A stretch of 64,000 nt of DNA from Marinoscillum furvescens DSM 4134 (GCF_003386095.1 NZ_QREG01000023.1:21930-85929); one strand, 5' to 3'. Positions 44,789 through 54,390 are shown, counted from the first letter of the stretch. Numbers and translations: made by a program. The notes: generated by a model from the letters alone, not told the origin.

Positions 44789-45819
44789 AATTTGATCTTT
44801 TTTAATGTCTCTAATCGGTTGATTTTTCCTGAAGTGGTATAAGCAAATTGGTCGAGTGCATACACAGCTTTTGGTCTCTGATACTTATCTATATGGCTAA
44901 AATCCAGTGTAGGTTTATCACCTTCCACAAGGAGCACCACACGCTCACCAAGACGCTCATCAGGTATTCCAGCCACAAAGAAAGGTTTTTTTAACTGATC
45001 ACTTATCAATTCTTCCAGACTTTCAGGATGCACTTTTAGCCCACCACTGTTGATCACAAAATCAGCACGGCCTTTCCAAACAAAAGCTGTGTCACCATTG
45101 AGTTCTACTATGTCATTGGTTTGGATCCACCGCTGACTGGTCACGGAGCCTTTTAGCGCAAGGCATCCTCGATCGTCGGTACGAAAAGTTACATCCCCAA
45201 TGCTCTTGTAAACCAGCTCTTGTTCACTCAGATTTCGGAGTGCCACATGGGAAGCGGTCTCTGTCATCCCATAGGTATGGTAAATCTTGCATGGCAGCCT
45301 GGCTATAATTTCCCTTTCGCTAGAAGTAAGAGGAGCTCCTCCTATGAGTACTGTGTTAAACTGTTTGAACCTGTGAGGCTCATTTTTCAACAGCTTCATG
45401 AGCTGTAGTGGTACCAGAGATACCAGATCAATCTTTTTGTCATTAGGTAATGCCGCCAGGCTACTTCCTGGTTTCAATACGGTGAGGCGCATATTTGAAA
45501 TCAGCGATCTAATCACGACCATCATACCGCCAATTTTACCGGCATCCAGCATGAGTAGTGCCTGTTCAAATTGCTGTGAGGAATCCAAGAAGGCTAATGA
45601 AGATTTTGCGCTGTATGCGAGGACTTCACGAGACAACTTGATGTTTTTGGGCACACCTGTAGAACCAGAAGTTTCAATTGACAAGTAGTCCGCACCTTGC
45701 AGCCATTGTTGGATGATGATTGCCACTTGCATTTCATGTTTTTCTAATGAAAGCTCCCGGAGCTGAAGATTTGCCAACTCATTAAAAGTGAATGTATTTT
45801 TTGAAAAAGTGACAGTCAT
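44785..45819 (-). CDS. menE: o-succinylbenzoate-CoA ligase-like AMP-binding enzyme
   Basis: A 344-residue adenylate-forming enzyme, shorter than canonical MenE (about 450). The P-loop is ETSGSTGVPKNI (residues 49-60); later motifs are YHTYGMTETASH, TNDIVEL, WKGRADFVINSGGLKVHPE and SGKINR with the catalytic lysine. The shortened N-terminal domain is a Bacteroidota MenE feature. It activates o-succinylbenzoate in menaquinone synthesis, consistent with menD and menF 7 kb away. Confidence 0.85.
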   Translation of the reverse strand: MTVTFSKNTFTFNELANLQLRELSLEKHEMQVAIIIQQWLQGADYLSIETSGSTGVPKNIKLSREVLAYSAKSSLAFLDSSQQFEQALLMLDAGKIGGMMVVIRSLISNMRLTVLKPGSSLAALPNDKKIDLVSLVPLQLMKLLKNEPHRFKQFNTVLIGGAPLTSSEREIIARLPCKIYHTYGMTETASHVALRNLSEQELVYKSIGDVTFRTDDRGCLALKGSVTSQRWIQTNDIVELNGDTAFVWKGRADFVINSGGLKVHPESLEELISDQLKKPFFVAGIPDERLGERVVLLVEGDKPTLDFSHIDKYQRPKAVYALDQFAYTTSGKINRLETLKKIKL

Positions 45820-45895
45820 TTTTCGAAATTATCTTAGTGTTGGCAAAGATAGTTACCTTTCTATGCAACCTGTCCAAAGAATAACAGTAGACTCA

Positions 45896-45926
45896 TTTGA
45901 TCAATTTGGGATCCAATGTATGTTTG
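45896..45926 (+). promoter_or_regulatory. galE promoter, perfect Bacteroidota consensus
   Basis: TTTG (45896-45899), exactly 19 bases, then TATGTTTG (45919-45926): a complete match to TTTG-N19-TAnnTTTG. Transcription should start near 45932, about 40 bases before the galE ATG. Confidence 0.85.
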
Positions 45927-45973
45927 CACCTCAAACTACCTAAAAAGAACATCTTCAAGAATCTAAGAACATT

Positions 45974-47002
45974 ATGAAAGGAAAAATACTGGTAACTGGC
46001 GGTACAGGCTTTATCGGCTCACACACTGCTGTAGAGCTGATCAACGAAGGCTATGAAGTGGTCATTATTGACGATTTGTCTAATTCTACCACGGATGTGC
46101 TAGACGGAATCGAGAAAATCACGGGTACTAAGCCATCCTTTCATCAATTCAATATTTGTGATGAGCATCAACTAAAGGCCTTTTTTGAAAAGGAAAAGGA
46201 TATAGATGCCATCATTCACTTTGCGGCGAGCAAGGCGGTAGGAGAGTCGGTAGAAAAACCAATTCTCTACTACCGAAACAACATAGGATCTCTGGTGAAC
46301 CTACTGGAAGAAATGAACAATGTAGGGGTGAAGCACATGGTGTTTTCATCATCGTGCACAGTATATGGTCAGCCAGAAAAATTACCTGTTACCGAGCAAA
46401 CGCCCGTTCAACCTGCTGAGTCTCCTTATGGAAATACAAAGCAAATCTGCGAGGAAATCCTTCAAGACACCACGAAAGCTCATGGCAACCTGAATACCAT
46501 TGCGTTGCGCTACTTCAATCCAGTAGGGGCTCATGAAACGGCACACATAGGGGAGCTTCCAAATGGCGTGCCGGCAAATCTGGTGCCTTTTATCACACAA
46601 ACTGCAGCAGGTCTACGCGAACAGATCAGCGTATTTGGCAGTGACTACAACACACCTGATGGTACTGCTATTCGAGATTATATTCATGTGGTAGATCTGG
46701 CCAAAGCTCATGTGATAGCCGTTTCGCGTATGGTGGAAGGTAAAAACAAAGCGAACTACGAGTGCTTCAATATAGGGACGGGTACCGGGTATTCAGTATT
46801 GGAAACCGTGAAAAAATTTGAAGAGGTCAATGGTGTGAACCTGAACTACAAGATCGTGGACCGCAGACCAGGCGATATAGAGCAAATCTACGCAGACACC
46901 ACCTATGCCAATGAAGAGCTTGGCTGGAAGGCGGAGCTAGGGCTCGAAGAAATGATGCGATCTGCCTGGAAATGGCAGCTACGGGTGGTAGGTAAGGATT
47001 AG
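45974..47002 (+). CDS. galE: UDP-glucose 4-epimerase
   Basis: A 342-residue extended SDR enzyme that interconverts UDP-glucose and UDP-galactose with bound NAD. The Rossmann motif is TGGTGFIGSH (8-17), the catalytic serine lies in SSSCTVYGQP and the catalytic YxxxK is YGNTK; RYFNPVGAH and RDYIHVVDLA are GalE-specific. A perfect promoter precedes it and a long nested hairpin follows. It could serve Leloir metabolism or surface polysaccharide synthesis; no other gal gene is nearby. Confidence 0.96.
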   Translation: MKGKILVTGGTGFIGSHTAVELINEGYEVVIIDDLSNSTTDVLDGIEKITGTKPSFHQFNICDEHQLKAFFEKEKDIDAIIHFAASKAVGESVEKPILYYRNNIGSLVNLLEEMNNVGVKHMVFSSSCTVYGQPEKLPVTEQTPVQPAESPYGNTKQICEEILQDTTKAHGNLNTIALRYFNPVGAHETAHIGELPNGVPANLVPFITQTAAGLREQISVFGSDYNTPDGTAIRDYIHVVDLAKAHVIAVSRMVEGKNKANYECFNIGTGTGYSVLETVKKFEEVNGVNLNYKIVDRRPGDIEQIYADTTYANEELGWKAELGLEEMMRSAWKWQLRVVGKD

Positions 47003-47008
47003 CCTATT

Positions 47009-47097
47009 GCCAGGAAATGAAGCTCTTTGCTACCTAAAAGGATCATATAGATCTTGATTAGGTAGCAAATGAATGATTGTTTATTCTTGCTCCTGGC
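47009..47097. terminator. nested inverted repeat between convergent genes
   Basis: A perfect 12-bp inverted repeat, TTTGCTACCTAA (47026-47037) with TTAGGTAGCAAA (47058-47069), sits inside a 7-bp repeat, GCCAGGA (47009-47015) with TCCTGGC (47091-47097). The 20-base loop also holds GATC/GATC. There is no long T-run, so it may be a bidirectional terminator or an RNA 3'-end stabiliser. Confidence 0.6.
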
Positions 47098-47106
47098 TAT
47101 TGATCA

Positions 47107-47625
47107 CTATGGTTTTTGGGGAAATGTCTTATCCAGCGAAATCAATTGCTGGTAATAGTCATTGATTCTGGCGTGAGCAGTTCCATCTATCAGCAATATT
47201 ACCACGAGCATGGCTATCGTAGTGATCATACTGGCGCGCCAAATAGGAGAGCTTACAAATGCCACCACTAGTGCGCAAATAGCTATAATTATTGGTATTG
47301 CTGTGAAGACTATGGTTTGATATTCTTTCAGCGTGTTTTCTGCTCTGGTTATCTCTGATGAGATAAATGCTTCGGTATCCTGATGATAAGCCTTCTCAAA
47401 TTGGCTGATTCTATTTTTGTTGGTAAAAAAAAGCCCCAGACCGATTGTCAAAAGTAGCGCCCCTGCTACAAGCAATGGGATCACATAAGCTCGAGCTATT
47501 TCTGTTTTCCCCAAGTGCCAAAAGCCAAAACTTGCAGCTAAAAACACCAGAGCAAAGAGGATGAAAAAGCGAGTAGAGAAAACTTCCGACCTGGCCCAAT
47601 CTTGAGCTAATTTTAATATTTCCAT
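47107..47625 (-). CDS. four-helix membrane protein in the AraC/SDR operon
   Basis: A 172-residue protein starting at the ATG at 47625 (MEILKLAQDWARSE); the longer frame runs back into the araC-type gene. Two hydrophobic pairs (about residues 18-38, 43-65 and 95-115, 120-142) flank a charged helix (FEKAYHQDTEAFISSEITRAENTLKEY). No family is recognised. It follows the regulator gene by 10 bases. Confidence 0.65.
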   Translation of the reverse strand: MEILKLAQDWARSEVFSTRFFILFALVFLAASFGFWHLGKTEIARAYVIPLLVAGALLLTIGLGLFFTNKNRISQFEKAYHQDTEAFISSEITRAENTLKEYQTIVFTAIPIIIAICALVVAFVSSPIWRASMITTIAMLVVILLIDGTAHARINDYYQQLISLDKTFPQKP

Positions 47626-47635
47626 GAGGTATTTT

Positions 47636-48466
47636 TTACAGTTGTGAAAAGTGTTGATTGTTTTGAATGCTACTTGGGCTGTATCCAAACGCTTTTTTAA
47701 AAGCAAAAGAAAAATGCGAAAGGTTTTCAAATCCTGCCGAAAGGTACACTGCCGTTGCTTTCTTCTTTTCTGTGGTGAGCTTGTGGTGAGCAAGCTCTAG
47801 CCGTTTTTCCATTAGCCATTTACCTGGAGTTTTATTGAAAATTTTCTTGAAATCTGCTTTGAATGAAGTCAGGCTTCTTCCAGTCAAATACGCAAACTTT
47901 TCTAAAGGCAGGTTGTACATATAATGCTCTTCCATGTATTTCTTCAGGTCAATTTTACCAGGTTCGCCAAACGTTCCAAGAATTGTGCTCAATCGTTTAT
48001 CTACATGATCTATGATCGTGAGAGCTTCATTTATCTTGATCGGCACCAAATCTTCTGGAAGCTCATCTTGCATTTCGAAATATGGAAGTAAAGAACTAAA
48101 AAAGCTAGTCCAAAGGGGATGAGGGGTGACAGGTCGCTCTTTAGCTATATCCTCAGGCCATGTGGATAACGTGGTACGGCCCTGGTAAAACTCACGCAGC
48201 TGTTCTTCTGGCAACGACATGGATACGCACTTAAAAGGTTGCGCTTCACTGGGTGTTTTAACACTTCTTGACAATTGGGCTTTAGGTACCAGTAGCGTGT
48301 CACCCTTTACAAAGGTTAAGGTGCGGAACCCGTAGGTAATTGTAAGTTCCCCTGAATAAATATGAGCCAAAATGTGCTGTGGGTAAATATTTTCCCAGGT
48401 ATGTTTTTGCTCTATGGTGCAGGTCATAAATACCTTGCCTTTGTCTTTTGCTTGCGGTAGCTTCAT
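47636..48466 (-). CDS. AraC-family transcriptional regulator
   Basis: A 276-residue regulator. Residues 20-90 form a cupin-like sensing domain (HILAHIYSGELTITYG, KGDTLLVPKAQ). The C-terminal 100 residues carry two HTH motifs (LPLEKFAYLTGRSLTSFKADFKKIF and KATAVYLSAGFENLSHFSFAFKKAFGYSP). It lies in one operon with the SDR gene upstream and a membrane protein downstream, which it may control. Confidence 0.9.
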   Translation of the reverse strand: MKLPQAKDKGKVFMTCTIEQKHTWENIYPQHILAHIYSGELTITYGFRTLTFVKGDTLLVPKAQLSRSVKTPSEAQPFKCVSMSLPEEQLREFYQGRTTLSTWPEDIAKERPVTPHPLWTSFFSSLLPYFEMQDELPEDLVPIKINEALTIIDHVDKRLSTILGTFGEPGKIDLKKYMEEHYMYNLPLEKFAYLTGRSLTSFKADFKKIFNKTPGKWLMEKRLELAHHKLTTEKKKATAVYLSAGFENLSHFSFAFKKAFGYSPSSIQNNQHFSQL

Positions 48467-48487
48467 AACGATTGAATATAATTAATT

Positions 48488-49456
48488 TCAATGTTTAAGG
48501 GAGGTATTGACATTGAATTGCTGGCCCGTAGCTTTTTCAGACAACTCCCACAATCTTTTGGCCACAGCCTTATCTTTGGCGTGAGTCGCTAATTTACATT
48601 CGCCAACAGGCCCTGTCCAATAATTTCGTCCTGTGGGGCCATAAAATGCATCCTGGTTCAGGCTGGGTTCTGTTGCACACATGAGCTCAGGGTAAGCTCC
48701 TTTTTCTGCTGACTGCACAAATGGTGATAGTTTCATAAGCTGCCAAATAAAACGCGTCAGCAAACTCCCACTGGTTTTTATTAACGAGGTTCTGGAGGCT
48801 CCAGGATGGCATGCGTATACCTTTACAGCATTTTTTCCAGACTGTTTCAACCGATCCTGCAACTCATATACGGTCATTATTTGTGCTAGTTTACTTTGGC
48901 TATAAGCGTCATTGCCGGTATAGTCTCGGTCCCAGTTTATGTCATCAAACTTGATGGTCTTGAGTCCGAGGTTATACCCCATGCTTCCTACAGTTACTAT
49001 TCGCCCTTTGGATTTTTCAATAATCGGAAAAAGTAATGCCTGCAAGGTAAAATGACCATAATGGTTAACACCCAGTTGACTTTCATAGCCATCTACAGTG
49101 AGCCTACGATTGGGCACTTGAGCAATAGCTCCATTGCAGATGAGTGCATCAATTCGTTGCACTTTTTCCATTACCTGACTAGCCGCCCGTTTTACGGATG
49201 CCTGCTCGCCCAAATCCATCGTGATGTTGGCTACATCAATATGTTCACCGAGTTGTTGCTTTAGGCTGCTAATTACATCGTTTGACTTTTGAGGGTTGCG
49301 GTTGAGCATCAGCACAGAAGCACCTTTGGACAAAAGTATGCGGGTAGCTTCATATCCAGTACCACTAGTTGTGCCTGTTATTACAAAAGTTTTACCGGTT
49401 TGGTCTTTCATACTCTCAGGTGTCCAGCCTTGCTTACCAAATTGATTTTCTTTCAT
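48488..49456 (-). CDS. short-chain dehydrogenase/reductase
   Basis: A 322-residue classical SDR of the retinol-dehydrogenase/protochlorophyllide-reductase-like size. The cofactor motif is TGTTSGTGYEA near residues 28-38, NGA near 110 (NNAG equivalent, changed to CNGAI), the catalytic serine in VTVGSMGYN and YSQSK as YxxxK. The substrate is unknown. It is first in an operon with an AraC regulator. Confidence 0.88.
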   Translation of the reverse strand: MKENQFGKQGWTPESMKDQTGKTFVITGTTSGTGYEATRILLSKGASVLMLNRNPQKSNDVISSLKQQLGEHIDVANITMDLGEQASVKRAASQVMEKVQRIDALICNGAIAQVPNRRLTVDGYESQLGVNHYGHFTLQALLFPIIEKSKGRIVTVGSMGYNLGLKTIKFDDINWDRDYTGNDAYSQSKLAQIMTVYELQDRLKQSGKNAVKVYACHPGASRTSLIKTSGSLLTRFIWQLMKLSPFVQSAEKGAYPELMCATEPSLNQDAFYGPTGRNYWTGPVGECKLATHAKDKAVAKRLWELSEKATGQQFNVNTSLKH

Positions 49457-49607
49457 CTTTGTTTTTATCTAGTTTTATCTGAAGCAAAGATCTCAAGCTA
49501 CCAGGCATCCCGCTTTGTTGAAAAGTCATATTTGCTTTGCTGTAAAGTTTTTCAATTTGACCAATAGGTATGAAGCATTGCCAACAAGAAGCAACCGATA
49601 GCTAAAA

Positions 49608-50261
49608 ATGCCCGTTAACTTTGTCGGGCGCGGGATGCGTATACCCCAGATTCAAATAAATCATTTATTTTGGCTCATAAAGCTTCGATCCCGAGATTTA
49701 CCATCTAACCTATACAGATTGCAAAGTCCAGAAAAAGTACTCGTAGACCGACTCAGAAACAAAGACCCACACGCATTCGCCAAAGTCTTTGAGGACTATT
49801 ATCAGCGATTGCATAGCTACGCTCAGCGCTTTTTAGATACCAGTGAAGATGCTGAAGAAGCTATTCAGGAAGTGTTCGTGAAATTCTGGGAAAAATGTGA
49901 AGACCTGGCTCCGGACTCATCTATCAAGAGCTATTTGTATCGATCTGTACATAATACTTGTCTCAATACACTCAAACATCAAAAGGTAAAGGATAGCTAC
50001 CGACAGTACGTCATTCATTATTTGGAGCACTCACAAGAAATGCACACCGAACAACTGCCAAATGATGAAGTGTCTAAGCGCATTTATTCGGCTATTGATG
50101 ACTTGCCAGCACGCTGCTCGGAGATATTTAAGCTAAGTAGATACGAGGGATTAAAGTATCAGGAAATAGCAGATCACCTGGGAATTTCCATTAAAACTGT
50201 GGAAGTCCAAATGGGCAAAGCATTGCGTACCTTACGTGAAAACCTCAAAGACTTAAAGTAA
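49608..50261 (+). CDS. ECF sigma factor of a FecIR-type cassette
   Basis: A sigma factor of up to 217 residues. Regions 2 (DYYQRLHSYAQRFLDTSEDAEEAIQEVFVKFWEKC) and 4 (GLKYQEIADHLGISIKTVEVQMGKALRTLRENL) are clear. The first 40 residues are not family-like, and a perfect -7 box overlaps the ATG at 49608, so the true start may be 49635 or the TTG at 49722. It is followed by an STN protein and FecR, the usual components of a sigma/anti-sigma cell-surface signalling unit. Confidence 0.85.
   Translation: MPVNFVGRGMRIPQIQINHLFWLIKLRSRDLPSNLYRLQSPEKVLVDRLRNKDPHAFAKVFEDYYQRLHSYAQRFLDTSEDAEEAIQEVFVKFWEKCEDLAPDSSIKSYLYRSVHNTCLNTLKHQKVKDSYRQYVIHYLEHSQEMHTEQLPNDEVSKRIYSAIDDLPARCSEIFKLSRYEGLKYQEIADHLGISIKTVEVQMGKALRTLRENLKDLK
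49616..49623 (+). promoter_or_regulatory. -7 element near the ECF sigma start
   Basis: TAACTTTG matches TAnnTTTG exactly. If used, it rules out the ATG at 49608 and places the transcript start near 49629. Confidence 0.4.
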
Positions 50262-50265
50262 AGCT

Positions 50266-51669
50266 ATGCAGAAATGGTGGCTGTGTATTTGCTGGTGCGT
50301 ACCCCTGCTACTGTCAGCGCAAACCAATCGGACCTCCACACAAGACACCCTGTCAGTTTCTTTTACTGACCTGCCGCTTGAAATCATTCTAGATAGCATA
50401 AGCTATAAGTCTGGATACTCCTTTGCATACAATGCGGAAGCGCTGACTGATGGAAGTTTATATTCGTTTACCAGTAATGCAATAAGAGTTGATTCCTTAT
50501 TGAATGCATTGCTGGTAGGCACTGGACTTACCTATACGCGGTTGGATGATCAGATAGTCATCAAAAAAACTCCACCTGAGAAATCAGAATCACTTCCGGG
50601 TAAATTGATTTTAACAGGCTATGTGCGTGAATTTGAAACCAAGAGACCAATAGTTGGTGCTAATATCTACATCAATGGCACCACTATAGGTACTACGACA
50701 GACCAACACGGAAATTACCAGATAGGCAACTTACCCAAAGGGTTTCGTACCGTGGTTTTCTCACATGTAGGCTATGAACTGGCATCTTATGATCTGGAGG
50801 TGCTAGAGGATCAGCGATATGTGGTCAATGCTCAATTGCGACAGGACATTGTGGAGCTGCAGGGGATAGAAGTAACAAGTAGTCGTTTAGCCAGTGACAA
50901 AAAATGGTCACAAAACCTATCCATTTTTGAGAAAGAATTTATCGGTTCATCTGCAAACGCAAAATCATGTCTGCTACTCAATCCGGAGGTTTTAGATTTT
51001 TATATGGACCCCAATAAGGATACACTCTTTGCCCGTGCATCTGAACCACTTCTGATTCAAAACCTGGCGCTTGGCTATCAGATAAGCTATGAGCTCATTT
51101 ACTTTAAAAAGACTTCCAACAGGACCAATTTTTATGGTCACGCCCGGTTTAATAACCTTGAGCCTAAAAGCTCAAAACAACTGCGCACCTGGCGTAAAAA
51201 CAGAAAGAGGACCTTTAGGGGCAGTATTTTTCATTTTCTCCAAAACCTTGCAGCAGACCGCCATCTGCAGGCAGGTTACCAGCTTTACGCCGCTTCAGAA
51301 ATTAATGAGCAGTCTCCCGAGCGTATCCCATCCAGGTCTTTACTGTTCAAATCCGCACCTGAAAGTTGGCAGCTTAGTTTTGATCAGTATCTCATAGTAG
51401 TCTATGAAAACGAACTAGAAAGCACTCAATATCTAAACGACCAGCTCATGCAAGATCAACGTTCTGGTAAGCGAGTGCATACAGCTTTGAGTAAATTAAG
51501 GCCCAATGCTCAAAAATCAGTTTTGGAGCTCAATAGCGAATTTGTAACGATAGATAGCTATGGACAAATAAAAGAGCCTGGTGGTTTGACCATTCTGGGG
51601 TATTGGGCCTGGGAACGCGTAGCGGACATGATGCCTGCAGATTACCACCCTAAAACAGATAAACTCTAA
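50266..51669 (+). CDS. secreted STN plus carboxypeptidase-regulatory-like domain protein, no TonB barrel
   Basis: A 467-residue protein with a signal peptide (cleavage at LLSA-Q, residue 18). Residues 28-100 form an STN (secretin/TonB N-terminal) domain and residues 115-195 a CarboxypepD_reg-like beta-sandwich (GYVREFETKRPIVGANIYINGT). The rest contains the family segment LLNPEVLDFY ... PLLIQNLALGYQISYEL. The 22-strand TonB receptor barrel that usually follows these domains is absent. It lies between sigma and FecR and may be the sensor that FecR reads. Confidence 0.8.
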   Translation: MQKWWLCICWCVPLLLSAQTNRTSTQDTLSVSFTDLPLEIILDSISYKSGYSFAYNAEALTDGSLYSFTSNAIRVDSLLNALLVGTGLTYTRLDDQIVIKKTPPEKSESLPGKLILTGYVREFETKRPIVGANIYINGTTIGTTTDQHGNYQIGNLPKGFRTVVFSHVGYELASYDLEVLEDQRYVVNAQLRQDIVELQGIEVTSSRLASDKKWSQNLSIFEKEFIGSSANAKSCLLLNPEVLDFYMDPNKDTLFARASEPLLIQNLALGYQISYELIYFKKTSNRTNFYGHARFNNLEPKSSKQLRTWRKNRKRTFRGSIFHFLQNLAADRHLQAGYQLYAASEINEQSPERIPSRSLLFKSAPESWQLSFDQYLIVVYENELESTQYLNDQLMQDQRSGKRVHTALSKLRPNAQKSVLELNSEFVTIDSYGQIKEPGGLTILGYWAWERVADMMPADYHPKTDKL

Positions 51670-51726
51670 TCAGGAATAGGGGTTATCACTGGCTTCTTTG
51701 TTTATTTGTGGACTAGTAAATGCAAA

Positions 51727-52692
51727 ATGGAAGAGATATTAAGTAAGTATTTTTCTGGCAATGCCTCCGAAGAGGAAATAAAAGAAGTGGAAACCTGGAG
51801 AGGTGCCACAGAAGCTAATGCCAAAGCCTTTTTGGACTACAAGATAGTTTGGGTCCAAACAGCTCCACAACGACCTGTTAATCAGGAAATGTTGTCTGAC
51901 ATATTAAGTGAAAACTCCTCCGATAACGAAATTCGAATTCTTCCCCTTTGGAAGCAAAAGAGTTTTCAGCTGGCTGCTTCACTTCTAATAGCACTTGGCG
52001 TAATATTTATGATCGTACAGCTTTCTAAGGTAGATCAGCCATTCGGACAGGTAGTTGCAGAAGTCACCTCCTTCGACCTTCCTGATGGCTCTACTGTCAC
52101 CATTCAGCGGGGCAGTTCGCTTACTTTAGAAGAATTCGGGGAAAACCGGGAAGTAACGTTAATGGGCAAAGGGTTTTTCGAGATTGAAGAAGATGCAAGT
52201 GCTCCATTTATTGTGCATACAGAAAAGGCCAATGTCAGAGTATTAGGTACGTCTTTTTTAGTGGAAGAGCTTACCGAAAAAGAAGGTACCTGTGTGATGG
52301 TCTCTACTGGAAAAGTAGCCTTACAGCAAAACGCTACGATTTTTGGTCGGCAGAGCATGGAGATCAATCTAAAAAAAGGAGAGATGGGCATGGTGGCCGT
52401 AGGCCAACGAGGCATCAGCAAGCAAAAGATATCCGATACGAACTATTTGGCATGGAAAACCAGAAAAATGGTCTTTAGAAGTACTCCACTCCATGAAGTA
52501 AGCCGGGTGTTTGAGGAAGTATATGGCATTTCGCTGGCTTTTGACAATTCGGCTCTAAAAGATTGTAAGCTCACCGCTAAGTTTGATAATAAGACTCCTG
52601 AAGCTGTGGTAAGTGTCATCAGTGAAACCTTTGCAATGGATTATACCAAAGGCGCTCAGGGTTATGTGCTTTCGGGCTTAGGATGTAGGTAA
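51727..52692 (+). CDS. FecR-family anti-sigma factor
   Basis: A 321-residue single-pass protein. A cytoplasmic N-terminal domain (residues 1-85) is followed by a membrane helix (about 88-108, QLAASLLIALGVIFMIV), the FecR periplasmic domain (SFDLPDGSTVTIQRGSSL, GKGFFEIEEDASAPFIVHT, VRVLGTSFLVE) and a C-terminal STN-like DUF4974 region (FRSTPLHEVSRVFEEVYG). It regulates the ECF sigma factor at 49608. The ATG at 51727 fits; its stop nearly touches the convergent menD stop. Confidence 0.92.
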   Translation: MEEILSKYFSGNASEEEIKEVETWRGATEANAKAFLDYKIVWVQTAPQRPVNQEMLSDILSENSSDNEIRILPLWKQKSFQLAASLLIALGVIFMIVQLSKVDQPFGQVVAEVTSFDLPDGSTVTIQRGSSLTLEEFGENREVTLMGKGFFEIEEDASAPFIVHTEKANVRVLGTSFLVEELTEKEGTCVMVSTGKVALQQNATIFGRQSMEINLKKGEMGMVAVGQRGISKQKISDTNYLAWKTRKMVFRSTPLHEVSRVFEEVYGISLAFDNSALKDCKLTAKFDNKTPEAVVSVISETFAMDYTKGAQGYVLSGLGCR

Positions 52693-52695
52693 AGT

Positions 52696-54390
52696 CTATC
52701 GATCATTTATCTCCTGACGAAGGTCAGCATATGCCTTTTCACTTGCACTGCCATCTAAGAATATTTCCAAAAGTTTAGGTGTTTTGTCGTCTTTGTGAAG
52801 CGCATTTAGTGCCTTGTCCAAACTCTCATAATCTTTAGCGCTGTGATAATCAAAACCGTATTCCAGCGCTGTAAATTTTGCACTGTGCTGGTGAGCGGTC
52901 TCAAAGTGCTGAGGGCGTTCTGGCAGATTCTTGGGTCCAGGTATGAGTCGAAAAATACCTCCACCGCCATTGTTAAAAACAATGATCTTGAGGCCTTCTA
53001 GCGAATAAGGATGAAAAAACGCATTGCGATCATAAAAAAAGCTAAGATCCCCAGTAAGCAATAGGGTTGTTTTATCAGCTACTAATGCATTGCCCACCGC
53101 CGTACCATTGGTTCCATCAATACCACTGGTTCCCCGGTTGGCATAAACCTCCACACCTTCAGGTAGTTGTTGGATAAAGTTCGCAAAGCGAACGGGCATG
53201 CTATTCGCCAGATGAAGGTCAATGTTGGCAGGTAGTGACGCTATTACACGATCAAAAGCCGTAAACTCACAGAAAGTAGCTGTCGCTAAAACCTGCTCCA
53301 TTCTCCGCTGAAGTTTGTCATTTTCTATCTTCCAGTTTTGGATGAAGTTGCTTCTTACCTGAAGGTTGAATTCAGGGCCTGGAGGTTGATAATTTGCCAG
53401 TGCATGGGTGAAGTGCTCCACGTTGGTCCTAATGACATCCGTCAAATGCTGAAAGGTGTCTGGAGCAACACCATCAGGATCTATGTGCCAGTGTGCCTTT
53501 GGAGGGTTGGTTCTTAAATAGGTTTTTAAGCTCTTGCTAATCACTGATTTACCGCATGTGATCAGTAGGTCTGGCCGCAGGCTTTCCTGGAGTTTCGGAT
53601 CCATGCCCGTGAGGAATAAATCTTGATGCCGTATAGCCCCGTCAAATAAAACATTTGAGATCACATCAGCTACAGGCACCAGGTGCTCAGCGAGTCCGGG
53701 CAAGTCTCGCTCCAACTCTTGATTTGAGCGCTGCTGGCCTATAACCAGAAGTGGTCGGTCATACTGCTCGTATTTTTCCAAAAGCTCAGACCAATCCGGC
53801 GCTTGTGTAAAGGCATGCTGCTTGAAAGTACGAACCTGTTCCGAAAAGTTTATCTGCTGCTCGCCAGGATAAAAAGGTTCCCGAAACGGGATGTTGATGT
53901 GGACAGGACCGGCCGGTCCCTGCTGACAGGTGTTAATGGCCTCATTGAGTTTGCGATTGTACTCCCAGGCAGCATCTTGATGACTAGTGTCTACAGGAAG
54001 GTTGAAGGATTTTTTAATGAAGTTATCCAATGCTCCCAATTGATCGATGGTCTGACCATCACGCTGTTCTTGCCATTCTGGAGGGCGGTCTGCACTAATG
54101 ACCACCAGGGGTATTTGCTGATACCTTGCTTCGGCCACTGCGGGAGCATAGTTGAGCAAAGCCGTACCGCTTGTGCAGCAAAGCACTACGGGTTTATTGA
54201 GCCGTTGAGCCATGCCCAGCGCAATAAATGCTGCGGACCGCTCATCTACAATATTGTAGATATTGCATGCTTCATTGCGAGCAAATGACAAAGTAAGTGG
54301 TGCATTTCGAGAGCCTGGGGACAACACCACGTGGGTAATTCCATGAGCTGTAAACACCCTGGAGGTATCAAAAACAGTTTGTGTGATCAT
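52696..54390 (-). CDS. menD: SEPHCHC synthase (menaquinone biosynthesis)
   Basis: A 564-residue thiamine-diphosphate enzyme that adds 2-oxoglutarate-derived succinyl semialdehyde to isochorismate. Motifs: SPGSRNAPL, the catalytic Glu in IVDERSAAF, TSGTALLNYAPAV, and the ThDP/Mg signature GDLSFFYDRNAFF ... NNGGGGIF. The start overlaps the menF stop by four bases, so the men genes form one operon. Confidence 0.95.
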   Translation of the reverse strand: MITQTVFDTSRVFTAHGITHVVLSPGSRNAPLTLSFARNEACNIYNIVDERSAAFIALGMAQRLNKPVVLCCTSGTALLNYAPAVAEARYQQIPLVVISADRPPEWQEQRDGQTIDQLGALDNFIKKSFNLPVDTSHQDAAWEYNRKLNEAINTCQQGPAGPVHINIPFREPFYPGEQQINFSEQVRTFKQHAFTQAPDWSELLEKYEQYDRPLLVIGQQRSNQELERDLPGLAEHLVPVADVISNVLFDGAIRHQDLFLTGMDPKLQESLRPDLLITCGKSVISKSLKTYLRTNPPKAHWHIDPDGVAPDTFQHLTDVIRTNVEHFTHALANYQPPGPEFNLQVRSNFIQNWKIENDKLQRRMEQVLATATFCEFTAFDRVIASLPANIDLHLANSMPVRFANFIQQLPEGVEVYANRGTSGIDGTNGTAVGNALVADKTTLLLTGDLSFFYDRNAFFHPYSLEGLKIIVFNNGGGGIFRLIPGPKNLPERPQHFETAHQHSAKFTALEYGFDYHSAKDYESLDKALNALHKDDKTPKLLEIFLDGSASEKAYADLRQEINDR

